In this document: in pieces, positions 25,166 through 36,925 of the stretch
Layout: the number at the start of each line of letters is the position of its first letter
Numbering within the stretch: the first letter of the stretch is position 1
Source of the DNA: Zonotrichia leucophrys gambelii
Lineage: Eukaryota > Chordata > Aves > Passeriformes > Passerellidae
DNA: 64,000 nucleotides
Direction: 5' to 3'
Assembly: GCF_028769735.1 (NCBI RefSeq)
Contig: NC_088173.1
Coordinates: forward strand, 71,174,463 to 71,238,462
The notes under the pieces: generated by a model
The model's input: only the letters and a program-made list of their open reading frames with translations
Database searches by the model: none
What the model was told of the DNA's origin: nothing
Program-made: the position numbers and the translations under genes

Positions 25166-25894
25166 TTCATTCCCAGCCCAGACCCTCCAACCAGGAACAA
25201 GAACTAACAACGAGCAGAAACCAGAGCTCAGCTCTAGGGAAGGTGTTTTAGGGAGCCAGGAGCAGGAGAAAAACCTTCAGAGCAGCAAATTGCCCTTTTG
25301 CTGACCTGAGCCTGAATCCTGGCCTGGCTCTCTAGGCCCAGCTCGGGTGGAGCAGTGTCAGAGATCCTGCACAGCATCGAGGGAACGGCCCCGGCAGTGT
25401 CAGACGGAAGGATCATAATGTAATAGTTCCCCAAAACTCCCAATATTTGTCATTTACAATGGCGTTATCTCAGAGCTTGGCCTGCAGTTAAAAAGGCCCA
25501 CGTTGAATAAACATTGAGATATTTATTATTTTTAGTGAAATCGACCTTCCAGTCACCTCGGTTTTATGGCTGCGCTGCTTATAAATTCCCAAAGGATTAT
25601 TTGCAAACTCCTGCTCCTATCTGGCAGCCTTATCAGCAGGGCAGGAGTTCACATATTGTACCGGGGGGTCAGCCCGCGGTCATGGGCTTCCAGAGGGGGC
25701 CAGGCACCTGTAAATCCTGCAAATCCTTCCCTCGGCAACCAAGGCGAAGGACAACATCCAACAGGCACGGAGACTTTTCCAGGAAACGCTGAACTTTGGC
25801 AGGAAGGGCAGAGCAGGGGGAAAGAAAGTGAAGGAAGGTCAGGCGGGGGTTAATTGAGAGCTGGACCTTGGCGTGGTGGCGGCTGCGGGGCAGG
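25166..25894. other. intron with possible conserved non-coding element
   Basis: 25425-25640 is AT-rich, non-repetitive and motif-like (TTTACAATGGCGTTATCTCA, AATAAACATTGAGATATTTA). A conserved element is possible but not shown. Confidence 0.3.
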
Positions 25895-27085
25895 ACGGGC
25901 TCTCCTGGGATGGTTTATGGGATTGTTCATCCCAATTCCCTTCCTGAGGAGGAAGGGGCTGCCTCAGGGAGAGATGAGCATGGGAAGGGTTTGGATTTCT
26001 GCAGGGCTGGGATAAAATATCCCAACTTCTTTAGGGTGCCTCCATCCTAAACCAGCCTGGGAATCTGTGAATGATTTCCCACCCACCCCAGGAGAGTGAC
26101 TGGCAGCAAATCCAAAAATGGGAATTTCAGGGTCAGTTGGCCGAGGCCTGGCCTGGTTTGAGCTGATCCTGAGCCCCAAGTCCAGCCCAAGTTCTGTTCA
26201 GCCATTTCAGGCTGTCCTGGGATGTTTCATGGGATTGTTCATCCCAATTCCTTTCCTGGGGAGGAAGGGGCTGCCTAAGGGGAGAGATGGGAGAGGGGAA
26301 AGCTTGGATTTCTGCAGATCTGGGATAAAGCATCCCAAAATCTTTAGGGTGCCTCCATTCCAAACCAGTCTGGGAATCTGTGAACGATTTAAGGAGAGGG
26401 ACTGGCAGAAAGTCTAAGATGGGAATTTCAGGATCAGTTGGGCAAGGCCTGGCCTGGTTTGAGCTGATCCTGAGCCCCAAGTCCAGCCCAAGTTCTGTTC
26501 AGCCATTTCAGGCTGTCCTGGAATGTTTTATGGGATTGTTCATCCCAGTTCTTTTCCTGGGAAGGAAGGGGCTGCCTGACACTGTCCTGAGGGGGAGACG
26601 CGCATGGATCTATGCAGATAACAAACAAAACATCCCAAACTCTTCAGGGGGCCTCCATCCCAAACCAGTCTGGGAATCTGCAAATTATTTAAAGAGTGGG
26701 ACTGGCAGCAAGTCTAGGACATGAGAATTTTGGGGTCAGTTGGCTGAGATCTGGCCTGGTTTGAACTGATCCTGAGCCCTGAGCCCAGCCCAGGTTCTGT
26801 TCAGCCATTTCAGGCTGTCCTGGGATGTTTTATGGGATTGTTCATCCCGATTCCTTTTCTGGGGAGGAAGGGGCTGCCTGAGGGAGAGATGGGAGTGGAA
26901 AGAGTTTGAATTTATGCAGATACCAAACAAAACATCCCAAAATCTTCAGGGTGCCTCCCTCCCAAACCAGCCTGGGAATCTGCAAACAATTTAAGGAGAG
27001 GGACTGGCAGAAAGTCTAAAATGGGAATTTCAGGATCAGTTGGGCAAGGCCTGGCCTGGTTTGAGCTGACCCTTTGCCCTAAGCC
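25895..27085. repeat. about 302-bp tandem repeat, four copies
   Basis: GGGATTGTTCATCCC recurs near 25919, 26231, 26532 and 26834. Each unit also holds CCAAACCAGTCTGGGAATCT and GGCCTGGCCTGGTTTGAGCT. The array ends in a partial fifth copy. Confidence 0.93.
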
Positions 27086-29462
27086 CGGCCCAGGCCGAGC
27101 TCAGCAGCCCTGGCCTGTCTCAGCCATTCACCTGCAGCCTGGGCTGGTGGCACCAGCTCCATCCCCTGCTGGCCGACGAGCTGTGGAAAATGGCAATAAA
27201 TAAAGGATTGTGACCTAAAGAACAGACCCAGAACGTGATTTCACCATGGAGGGGTCGATCTTTTATGTTGTCTCTGACCAAAGTCTGTGTAATGCCGGGG
27301 CTGCTTTGATCAATATCCAAAATAAAGGGGGAGAGGTGAGGCCTGGGCCAGCTGGTTTATCTGCAGGAGCATCTCAGCAGCTGCTGGGTGCCTTGGATTT
27401 CCAGGCCAAGACATGGGATGGCTTCGCTTTACACAACAGAAAATGAAAAGCAGTTTTGTGTTTCATGTTTCCCCTAAGCTGCAGCGAGGCAGAAAGCAAA
27501 GAGTGAACCCAAAGCAGAAAGGAATGAAATAAAAATAAAAATAAGCCAAAAAAACTCAAGGCAGAGTGGGCTGCACTGAAGGTGCTCCCAAAAAGTTGTC
27601 AGGAGGCAGCTGAGGGTGATTTAAGTCCCTTAAACCCTTCCCTGAGCGGGGCTGGTGCCTGTTAATGCTCATTTAGGCTCTGCCTCGGCGGGGTGGGTTT
27701 TTTTAGCTTGGTGCTAATTGCTTCCCAATTACTTTGAGGTTCTTCACATGTTCCTCAAGACACTGGGATTGACACTCCCAGCTCTTTGATCCCAGCTACA
27801 AAGGGGTCATTTTAGGGGAAAGAACAAGTGTCCAAAAACACAGGCAACAAGGCAGAAAGAAAAAGGGAGCGGATTCTGAGGTAAAAACAGCCCGAAAAGC
27901 TGGAGCTGCTGAAGGATTTCTGGAGAATCCAGAGCTGGATAATTTAGATAAATGGGAGCTGACAGGGATTTACTATAAATTTGTCCTATCTCAGCACTGA
28001 CATTTTTATCTGTGCTGCCTCTCCCCCGACCCTCGAGCTGCTTTGATGCACAAAGTGCATTAAAAAGGTAAAAAAAAAAAAGTACAGTTAATAATAACCC
28101 CTTTTTTTACTGCAAACAATCCATGGAGGAATATCTTGTCAGGGTGGATAGTCTGTATCCTTTTGGAACAGCTCTCCTTGGGAATTTTAGGGAAGGACAA
28201 GTTTTGTGTCTCTTAGTGCCCAGCCAGCACAGCCTTGGGAGGAGAAACAAGGTTTTCTTTTGGAGTTATCACTGGAATCACAAGGTTTGCTGCAGGAGCT
28301 GCTCAGGGGTCCCTGGGCTCAAGGTGAGCCTGTGGAATTCCCACCTGGGATGGCCACATGGAACAGATTCCATTGGAAATGGGGGATCCTGTGGATCCTG
28401 GCTCTCCTGCCAGCCCTGCACTTAAATCACTGCAATTCCTCTCAGAGGTGTGCTGCTGCTGGTGCTGCCTGCCCCAGTCGTCCTTTTCCTGCTTTTTTGG
28501 GATGGGGTTGGGCAGGGGGCTCCCACTCCCTCCCCACCCTCTCAGGGGCTCAGCATCCCCACCAAAAATATTTGTGCTTTGCAGAGGGAGGCAGAACAAT
28601 TGAAGTTCTCCTTTCAAGGCAGGAGGGAGGCTCTGTAGGAACCACAACTCCAACAACGAGAGCCACCCAGCCCTGCCTTTCAGATGAAACCAAACCTTTT
28701 TTCTCTTTGTAGCACCACTTGTTCCTTTTATTCCACCGTGCAACACAAACCCCACCATGGAAACTCTGTGGTTCTTCTGTTTCAGAGCTCGGGCTTGTCG
28801 AGTTTTCCTCGGGAACTTGAAAACTTGATTTTATTTTTGTGGAAAGGAGCGGGGCGCGCAGTGGAAAAAAAAAAAACAAAAATTCCTTTTCTGGTGACTC
28901 CTTGTTCATCTCAGGCACTTTGCAGGCTGTCCCATGGCCGTGTCCTGGCATTTCTCAGCGTCTGCTGCCTGGGCTGGTGCCTGGTGCGGGGAGATAGCTG
29001 TAAACAGAGCTCTGAGATCATAGGGGAAGGCTGGGGGGAGCCACTTTGTGCACGGCATTGATAAGGCCACAGGAAAAGCCATTAGAGCGGGCCGGTGTCA
29101 GTGACCTGTGATAACCACCCTGTCCTACGTGCTAATGGAGCCTGGCCCGAGCCTGGCCCTGGTGGCAGCACAGTGAACTTTGGGAATTGTCACAGAGCTC
29201 CCTTAACCCCCTGACCTCCTTTTCTTCCCCGGGAGAAAAGCTCTTGGCTGCCATCAAAGCGGCGGCGGCGCAGAAATCACAGGGCTGGAAATATTCCCCT
29301 TGGAAAACAGGCCTGGAAAAGGGAGGGAAAAAATGAAAAAAAAAAACACCCTGAGCCAGGGAGGTTTTCCTGCAATAGCCCCAATGCAGATTCCTCATCA
29401 GCTGAGGGGAGGGGGAGCTGCAGAGCTTTTCCAGGGCTGGGAATATCCCAGAGCTATCCCAG
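27086..29462. other. intron; dispersed duplicate and GATA-rich stretch
   Basis: 27395-27450 (GGCCAAGACATGGGATGGCT) matches 24090-24140, so both belong to one dispersed repeat I cannot name. 28990-29120 holds GATAAGG, TGATAACC and GAGATAGC words with little repetition. No exon was recognised. Confidence 0.45.
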
Positions 29463-29655
29463 GGCTGGGAATATCCTGGGGGTCTGGATTTAGGGCTGGG
29501 AATATCTTGGAGGTCTGGATTTAGGGCTGGGAATATCCTGGGGGTCTGGATTTAGGGCTGGGAATATCTTGGAGGTCTGGATTTAGGGCTGAGAATATCC
29601 TGGGGGTTTAGATTTAGGGATTGGGAATATCCTGGGGGTCTGGATTTAGGGCTGG
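29463..29655. repeat. 31-bp minisatellite
   Basis: About six copies of AGGGCTGGGAATATCCTGGG + GGTCTGGATTT. CCTGGGGG and CTTGGAGG versions alternate, making a 62-bp dimer. Confidence 0.93.
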
Positions 29656-29809
29656 TTTCATCCCCTCAATCCCATCGCTCTCTCAGTGACCAGCTCTGAT
29701 TGCCCCCACTGGGGGAAATGCATGGAATCTGTTTGGTGGTTTGTGGGATCATTCGCTGGGAAGGGATCTGGGGGGCTCTGGTCTGACCTCCAGGAATGAG
29801 GGATATTTG

Positions 29810-30027
29810 GGATTTTAGGAAGGATTCCTGGCTGGGAGGCTGGGCAGGGGCTGGGCTGGAATTCCCAGATTTGCTGTGGCTGCCCCTGGATCCCTGGCAG
29901 TGCCCAAGGCCAGGTTGGACACTGGGGCTTGGAGCAGCCTGGGACAGTGGGAGGTGTCCCTGCCATGGATGGGACTGGATGAACTCTAAGATCCCTTCCC
30001 ACCCAAACCATTCCATGATTCCATGGA
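29810..30027 (+). mobile_element. CR1 tail
   Basis: From GGAAGGATTCCTGGCTGGGA to CCATTCCATGATTCCATGG. Confidence 0.88.
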
Positions 30028-30204
30028 AGCAGTCCTGAGATCAGCTCAGGCTGTTCAGGGCTTTATTCCAGCTTGTGATGAAAACCTCCAAGAGTCCAGA
30101 ACCTCTCTGAGAACTTGTCCTGCCCTGCCCTTGTCCCCTGGCTGGCACTGCTGGGGCACCTCCAGTGCTGGGGCAGCTCTGGAGAGCCCTGGAGGGGCTG
30201 GAGC

Positions 30205-30655
30205 ATGACCAGGGCAGGAACAGAGCTGGGAAGGGGCTGGAGAATTCCTGAGGGAGCTGGGAAGGGGCTGCAGAATCCCGAGGGAGCTGGGCAGGGGCTC
30301 AGCCTGGAGCAAAGGAGGCTCAGGGGGCCCTTGTGGCTCTGCACAGCTCCTGCCAGGAGGGCACAGCCGGGGGGATTTGGGATCTGCTCCAGGGAACAGG
30401 GACAGGAGCAGAGGGAACGGCCTCAGGGGAGCTCAGGGTGGGCATTGGGAGGAATTTCCCCATGGAAAGGGGGATGAGGAATTGGAAGTGCCCAGGGAGG
30501 TTTGGAGTGCCCATTCCTGAGGGATTTCAGAGCCCTGTGGATGTGGCACTTAGGGACAGGGGCAGTGCTGGCCCTGGCAGTGCTGAGGATTATTCCCACC
30601 CAATGATTTTAGAGACCTTTTCCAGCCTTTTCCAATCATTCCATGGTCCTGTGCC
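30205..30655 (+). mobile_element. CR1, second subtype, with 2-3 VNTR units
   Basis: Begins with two to three 31-bp units, then CTCAGCCTGGAGCAAAGGAG, CAGGGAACAGGGACAGGAGC, GAGGAATTTCCCCATGGAAA and a tail ending TTTCCAATCATTCCATGG. This subtype differs from the 1-516 type. Confidence 0.85.
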
Positions 30656-32334
30656 TTTCCCCCTGGGCTGGGGTCACTGAGGAGTTCCTGGCAGCTGCTC
30701 TGTGGCTCCTCCAGGTCTCTGCCCCCAGAGTGGAGCTGGACATGTCCCAGGACAGGCCCTGCTGTGGTCCCCATTTGTCACCAGCTCCCTTTGGGGTGAC
30801 TCCCTGAGCTCCTTGATCCCGACCCTCTGGAACTGACCACCCCAATAATTATTTATTTTTCCAGCTGTGCCTCATCCATACAGGGACATCCATGTTTAGG
30901 TTCAGGAATATTGTAGAAAAGCACATAAATCCTGGCTAAGGTCAGGGATTCTGCTTTCCCAGGATCCCCAAATCCAGCACATCATTGCTATAACTCCTGC
31001 TGAAATATGTCCTGGTTCTCCCCACTCCCCTTCTCCTCCATTCTCCTGGAATTCTGTCCCAGGAGGACACAACTCAGGGACTGAAAATTCTGGAATTCCT
31101 CCCATCATTTTTCAGCCTTTACTGCAAATTCCCACTCATTTCTAAGATCTTTTTGAAGGAATTTCAACCACTCTGGAGCTGCTGGATGCAGGGAGCTCCG
31201 AGGCCATGGGGATTTTGTTGGGCATGTTCACCTTGTTCAGGGTCCACCCTGAATTCCAGCCCTGCTCCTCCCATGTGCAGGCGTGGGAAGGCTCTTCCCA
31301 AGATTTGCTGTTTCCGGGCTTTGGGGCTCAGGAGGGTCCCAGGAATGTTTGGAAAACGCCTCAGCTGCCCCAGAGGGCTCTGTGGTGGTGTCCAGAAGGG
31401 AGATATCTCAAAAATAACAAGTGATAGGGGTGGAAGTGAAGTGATCTGGAAGGAATTTCCCTGGAGAACTTTGGTGTTCTAAGGTAAAACTTGGTTTAGC
31501 TCAAAGGGAAATGGTGAATTCCCACTCTTTTCTCATCCTCTGGTTGTGGATTCAAACCATAATGGAATGGGACCTTAAATCCCATCTAATCCCAATAGCA
31601 GGGGCACCCAGTTCAGACTGGAACAGCTCGTGGAAAACTTGGTTCAAGTCTAAATTTGCTGAATTTGAAGTAAAATCAGGAATCTCTGAGCCTTTTCCAT
31701 GTAAATTTTAGGATCTCCAAGGCTGGAGGCTGCCCAGCCTCTCTGCTCCAACATTTCACCACCCTCTGGGGAATTTTTCCCCTCATTTCATTAATTTTAA
31801 TTCCTCTTTTTGTATTTTGCCCCATGCCTCTGTTTTTCTGAGTGTTTCCAAGAGGATTCTGGATCCATCTGTTCTGGAATCCTGGACTGGATGTGCTTCC
31901 TCAGCCTTCTCCCTCCTCTCCTTGCCCAGCTGTCCCAATCCTGCTGGGCTGATGCTGAAATTCCACATTTAGGGCTCATTTTGGCTCCTAAAAATGAACC
32001 AAAGTCTCTCTCTGTGCCACTTCTTGGGGACATTTAAAGACCCAAATCCAACCCTGGTGAGTGGTGCCAGTTTTTCCTGATTATCCCTAAAATTTGAGGT
32101 CTGATGTTGGCTCCAGCTGTGGGAATCATGGAAAAATAGAATGACAGGAATAGGAGATGGATGGAATGTCAGGAATAGGACATGGATGGAATGGCAGGAA
32201 CAGGACATGGATGGAATGGCAGGAATAGGACATGGACATGGATGGAAGGAAAGCTGGGAGGATTCTGTCCCTCTTGATGCGCAATGAGGATGTGTCAGAC
32301 AGGAACTCTGAGATTGCAAGGAGAGGCTTTGGAT
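30656..32334. other. intron, weak CR1-like traces only
   Basis: 31560-31770 has diverged - strand CR1-like pieces (GGGACCTTAAATCCCATCT, CTGCCCAGCCTCTCTGCTCC). A 21-23-bp GGATGGAATGGCAGGAATAG repeat lies at 32145-32250. Nothing else recognised. Confidence 0.5.
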
Positions 32335-32690
32335 CATAAAACCATGGAATTGCTGAGGTTGGAAAAGCTCTCTGAGGTCACCCAGTCCAGCCCTGTCCCT
32401 TGTCCCCAAGTGCCAAATCACAGGGCTTGGAAATCTCCCCAGGGGCGCACAATCCTTTCTTTCCATGAGGAATTTCCCCAAATTTCCAACCTAAACCTCC
32501 TCAGGCCCAGCTTTAGGCTGTTTCCATTCTGCTGTTGTTCCCTGGGAGCAGATCCTGACCCTCCCAAAGTGTGCCCTCCTGCCAGGGACTTGTGCAGAGC
32601 CACAAGATCTCCCCTGAACCTCCTTTCTCCAGACTGAGCCCTCCTGGAAGCTCCTTGGGCTCAGCTCAGCTGAGCTCAGCTTGTCCCTGA
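32335..32690 (-). mobile_element. CR1, second subtype, - strand
   Basis: From CCATGGAATTGCTGAGGTTG through CCAACCTAAACCTCCTCAGG and GTGCAGAGCCACAAGATCTC to CCTTGGGCTCAGCTC. Confidence 0.83.
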
Positions 32691-33776
32691 AACTCCATCC
32701 ATAAATAAACCCCGGAGAATTTTCCTGTGCAGCCCAGAAACTCCAGACTTTATTTTATTTTTTTGGGAAGGGGGTTTTGGGGGACTCTGGAGCTGTAAAT
32801 CCACACCAGCCCCATTCCACCCCTCTCCAGAAGGGCTCAGAGCCCAGCTGCAGCCGCTCTTTTCCTGCTCTTTATGTTTCTCATCCTAAAGCCCTATAAG
32901 CACCGGGAGCTGGGAAATGATTCCCATCCTGTTTGCAATAAATCCCTGGTTTTATGAAGGGTCCCCAAAGCCGGCTGGACACGAATTCTCCATGTGTTTA
33001 CAAATATTTGTGCAGGAAAAAAAGGGTGAGCAACGTCCAGGACGGGCTTGTGACGCATATTCCCCCCTGTTTCAGTCCTTTGTTCAGGAAAACCTGGAAG
33101 CCAGGCTGGATGTGCACAATGAACAAACGCTGCCGTCGCATTCCGGGGGCGGCCGGAGCGCAGGGAACGGGAGAAACTCCCATTAAAAAAAAGGGATTTC
33201 GGGGTCGTGTTGTGGGTGGGAAAGCTCCAAAATCTCTGTGTTCGGGGTTGGGGTGGGAAAGCTCCGAAATCTCTGCACACAAAACTTTGGGGGATGTTCC
33301 CAAGGGCGGCGTTGCCCTCGGAGAGGGTTTTCCGTGGATCCTTTGGAATCCACGGGGTTTGGCTGTGGGGAAAAGCAGCTCTTTCATGGTTTGAAGGTGG
33401 GAGCTGGAGGTCTGGGGGACTTGTGATCTTCGGGTTTCACCCTTTTTGTGGGGGCTGAGTCATCTCCTCGCAGCCCACGGGGGCTGTGTGGGGAGCAGGG
33501 CTTTGGCTCTTCCCTCAAATCCCCTCTCCTGACTCCGTCTTGCCCCGGCACCATGGTTGTGGTGTGGGATTGAAACCCCACGGAATCCTTCAGGATACGA
33601 ACTTGTTGGGAAAACCAGAGGCTTGAAAAGCTGCTCCTGTTGCATCTTGTCATGGTTTCAGGTATTAACCGAAGGACAAGGGCGGATCTGTGTAAAAACT
33701 CTTTATTGGGATGCTCCAGGACGTGTTTTCCACAGGTGTTGGGTGGGAAGGTTCATCCTGCTTTTGTTTCTAGGCC
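32691..33776. other. intron, no feature recognised
   Basis: GC-rich patches with CpGs near 33120-33180 and 33280-33340; a small duplication of GGTGGGAAAGCTCC(A/G)AAATC lies at 33215-33270. Confidence 0.5.
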
Positions 33777-33910
33777 CTGGAAGCGCTCACAGCCAGGTTA
33801 GACAGGGCTTGGAGAAACTTTGGGGAATGGGAGGTGTCCCTGCCCGTGGCAGGGGGTGGAACTGGGTGGTCTTCAAGGTTCCTTCCAGCCCATGCCATTC
33901 TGTAGTTACT
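33777..33910 (+). mobile_element. CR1 tail
   Basis: A more canonical CR1 end: CCTGCCCGTGGCAGGGGGTG and GGTTCCTTCCAGCCCATGCC, ending CATTCTGTAG. Confidence 0.85.
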
Positions 33911-33980
33911 GGAGCACATCCAGAAGCTCCATAGGGAAGGTGTTCCCATCCTCACAGCATCATGGAAGAAGGTCAGAGGG

Positions 33981-34120
33981 GAGCTCTGGATATCATTCTT
34001 CAGCTCTGGAGATCACTGTCCAGCTCTGAGATCACTGTCCAGCTCTGCAGATCACTGTCCAGCTCTGGAGATCACTGTCCAGCTCTGAGATCACTGTCCA
34101 GCTCTGGAGATCACTGTCCA
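33981..34120. repeat. 20-bp minisatellite
   Basis: Seven copies of CAGCTCTGGAGATCACTGTC, some one base shorter. Confidence 0.93.
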
Positions 34121-34369
34121 TCTCCCCACGGAGCCACAGGGGGTTCTCAGGTCCATGTCCCGTTGGGATGGAGCTCCACAGCTTCTCTGGGCAGCCGGTC
34201 CCTATGGTAGATCATCCTCCAGGGAAAAGGGCTTTTCCTGGGAATTCCTGTGGGAATTCCTGTATTTCAGCTTGTCCTCAGCAGGGTCTGGCTCTGCCTT
34301 CTCAGCTTCCCCCTTTTGGTGCCTGTCCATTGCGAGGAGGTCCCTCAGAGTGGTGGAGGTGTCCAAGGC

Positions 34370-34470
34370 GGGGCTGGAGGTGGCCCTGGGGGCCATGCTG
34401 GAGTTCAGTCCCGTCGGACTCGATGACCTCAGGGCCCTTTTCCACCCAAACTGCTCCCGGGTTCCTGGAA
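34370..34470 (+). mobile_element. diverged CR1-like tail
   Basis: CAGTCCCGTCGGACTCGATG and CCCTTTTCCACCCAAACTGC resemble the end of the second CR1 subtype. It overlaps the 3' end of the possible - strand exon. Confidence 0.45.
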
Positions 34471-34848
34471 CTCCCAGAACCCATCCAGCTCCTGCTGCAG
34501 CTCAGCCACCACCTCGCCCCTGCTGGTGAAGATGCTCTCCAGCCAGTCCAGGATGCGCTGGTAGCGGGAGATGCCCCCGAGCTGCCTGAGCCCGGCCTCG
34601 GTGAGCCGGGCCACCCTGACCCTGTTCTGGGCAGGATCCGCGCCGTCCCCAGGCTGGCCCTGCATGCCCGTGGTGGCCGTGGCGAGGCTCTCCTGCCCGC
34701 TGGGGACGCGCGGGTGCTGCCCGGGGCCCGGGGCCCTGCTCCTCCGGCCCGGGACAGCCAGGGGCGGTGCCAGTGCTGGGGGCAGCGGCCGGCGGCTGGG
34801 GTCACGCGCGGGACGGGCTGAAGCTGTGTCCTCCTGGGCCACGGGCAC
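34429..34848 (-). CDS. putative terminal exon of an unrecognised - strand gene
   Basis: On the - strand a good acceptor (GTCCCCGTGTCCCCTGCAG) is followed by 139 open codons to TGA. The sequence is CpG-dense and strongly G/C at third positions, unlike the introns around it. The first 70 residues are proline/arginine-rich and look disordered. The rest predicts a helix: RLTEAGLRQL, then ISRYQRILDWLESIFTSRG, then EVVAELQQELDGFWEF. The stop lies in sequence resembling a CR1 tail, so the original C-terminus may differ. No family was recognised. A chance frame in GC-rich DNA, or a decayed gene inside an EXOC6B intron, remains possible. Confidence 0.35.
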   Translation of the reverse strand: MPVAQEDTASARPARDPSRRPLPPALAPPLAVPGRRSRAPGPGQHPRVPSGQESLATATTGMQGQPGDGADPAQNRVRVARLTEAGLRQLGGISRYQRILDWLESIFTSRGEVVAELQQELDGFWEFQEPGSSLGGKGP

Positions 34849-35044
34849 CTGCAGGGGACACGGGGACAGTGAGGGTGGCCCTGGCTGCTGGGGAAGGTGT
34901 TGGGTGCCATCTCCAGGGGTGTCCCAAGGCCTCTGTGGTGGCTCCCGGTGTGCCATGGGATCTCTGGGGTGGGTGGCCCTGGCAGCCTCATCCCATGGGG
35001 GACTGGCCCTGTCTGCCCTGTGTCCCTGGGTGTCACCTTCAGCT

Positions 35045-36025
35045 GCCAGCACAGCTGTCCCACCTGTGCTTTGTCTCCTCTGTCACACCTCTGCCTGTCT
35101 CTGTCCCGCCTGTGGTTGTTTCCCTGTGTCCCACCTGTACCTGTGTCTCACCTTTACCTGCCAGTGTCCCACCTGCCATTCCCTGTGTCACATCTCTGGT
35201 TGTTCCCTGTGTCCCACTTATGTTTTGTTTCCTGTATTCCACCTGCCATTCCCTGTATCCCACCTGCCATTTCCTGTGTCCCATCTCTGGTTGTTCCCTG
35301 TGTCCCACTTATGTTTTGTTTCCTGTATTCCACCTGCCATTCCCTGTATCCCACCTGCCATTTCCTGTGTCCCATCTCTGGTTGTTCCCTGTGTCCCACC
35401 TGTGGTTGTTTCCCTGTGTCCCACCTGTACCTGTGTCTCACCTTTACCTGCCAGTGTCCCACCTGCCATTCCCTGTGTCCTGCCTGTGGTTTGTTCCCTG
35501 TGTCCCATCTCTGGCTGTTCCCCGTATCCCACCTGTACCTGTGTCTCACCTTTACCTACCAGTGTCCCACCTGCCATTCCTTGTGTCCCATCTCTGGTTG
35601 TTCCCTGTGTCCCACCTGTGGTTGTTTCCCTGTGTCCCATCTCTGGCTGCCCATATCGCACTCATCATTCCACATATCCCACCTGCAGTTCCCTGTATCC
35701 CACCTTTGTTCTTTGTGTCCCACCTGTGGCTCTCTATGTCCCACCTGAAATCTCTATATCCCCACCTGATATTCCCTGTGTCCCATCTCTGATTTTTTTT
35801 TCCCTGTGTCTCACCTGTGGTTTGTTCCCTGTGTCCCATCTGTGGCTGTATTCCCGTGTCTCACCCTATTATTCTCCATGTCCCACCCTGTTATTCCCTG
35901 TGTCCCAGCCATGATTCCCCCATGTCCCACCTTTTATTCCCTGTGTCCCATCTGTGGTTTCATCCCCATGTCCCACCTGTGATTCCCCATATCCCACCCA
36001 TGAGTCCCTGTGTCTCATCTACAGG
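35045..36025. repeat. about 24-bp minisatellite with higher-order copies
   Basis: About 40 imperfect units of TGTGTCCCACCTGTGGTTGT + TCCC. Blocks of several units are themselves duplicated (35100-35200 against 35395-35480 and 35530-35580). The 24-bp period keeps long cysteine-rich frames open on + and GNTTTGG-type frames on -. Confidence 0.93.
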
Positions 36026-36055
36026 CAGGAGAAGCCATGGGAAGCAGTTATTGGC

Positions 36056-36108
36056 CCATCCCATCCCATCCCATCCCATCCCATCCCATCCCATCCCATC
36101 CCATCCCG
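36056..36108. repeat. (CCCAT)n pentanucleotide repeat
   Basis: About ten perfect CCCAT units and one variant. Confidence 0.96.
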
Positions 36109-36394
36109 TCCCTCCCTGTGTCCTCTCCTGTCCCCTCCCTCACCTGGCCCCTTCTCTGGGGGCTCGCCTGCCCCTTCCTTGGCTGGGATTTGGGATGTCC
36201 CCTCTCTGCCATCTCCGTGATCCCGAGCCTCAGAGCGATTGGGGTCCAGACCCTCTGGAGGGTCCTGGGAAGTGCAGCCTCCCGAGGGAGGGGTGTTCCT
36301 GGTGGTGTCCCCAGGTCACAAAGGGCTCTGGGCACGGCACAGCCCCGTGTCACAAAGGGCCCTGGGACACCCTGACAACCAGGGGATTGACTGG

Positions 36395-36495
36395 GTCCAG
36401 CTGGAACTGGTTGGAATTGGATGGAAATGGTTGGAACTCATTGGAATTGATTTGATCTGGTTGGAATTGGTTGGAATTTGTTGGAGATTGTTGGA
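36395..36495. repeat. short GGTTGGAATTG repeat
   Basis: Degenerate units of about 10-11 bp. They end where the inverted CR1 copy begins. Confidence 0.75.
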
Positions 36496-36496
36496 A

Positions 36497-36925
36497 CTCA
36501 GTCAGGGGCAGCCACAGCTGCTCTGGGCACCCTGTGCCAGGGCCTACCCCAGCTCTGAAGCAGGAATTCCTTGCCAAGATCGCAGCCCAATCTCCCCTTT
36601 CCCAGTGGGAGCCATTCCCTGGCTCCTGTCCCTCCATCCCTTGTCCCCAGTCCCTCTCCAGCTCTCCTGGAGCCCCTCCAGGCCCTGCCAGGGGCTCTGA
36701 GCTCTGCCTGGAGCCTTCCCTTCTCCAGGGGAACATTCCCAGCCCTCCAGCCTGGCTCCAGAGCAGAGGGGCTCCAGCCCTGCAGCAGCTCCGGGGCCTC
36801 CTCTGGGCTCTCTGCAGCAGCTCCACGTCCTCCTGCTGTTGGCCCCAGGGCTGGGGCAGCTCTGCAGGTGGGCTCTCACCTGAGGGAGGGCACAGGGACA
36901 CAATTCCCACCTTGCCTTTGCCATC
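36497..36925 (-). mobile_element. CR1 long copy, - strand, 3' end missing
   Basis: The reverse complement of 1-516 over most of its length, including the CTGCAGGTGGGCTCTCACCT and CACCTTGCCTTTG segments. Its 3' end stops at AGTCAGGGGCAGCCACAGC, so the terminal part is absent. Confidence 0.88.

Noticed and set aside
34571..35914. Long cysteine-rich open frame on + (447 codons)
   Set aside because: Most of it lies in a 24-bp minisatellite, whose eight-codon unit keeps frames open on both strands; no splice or start signal supports it.
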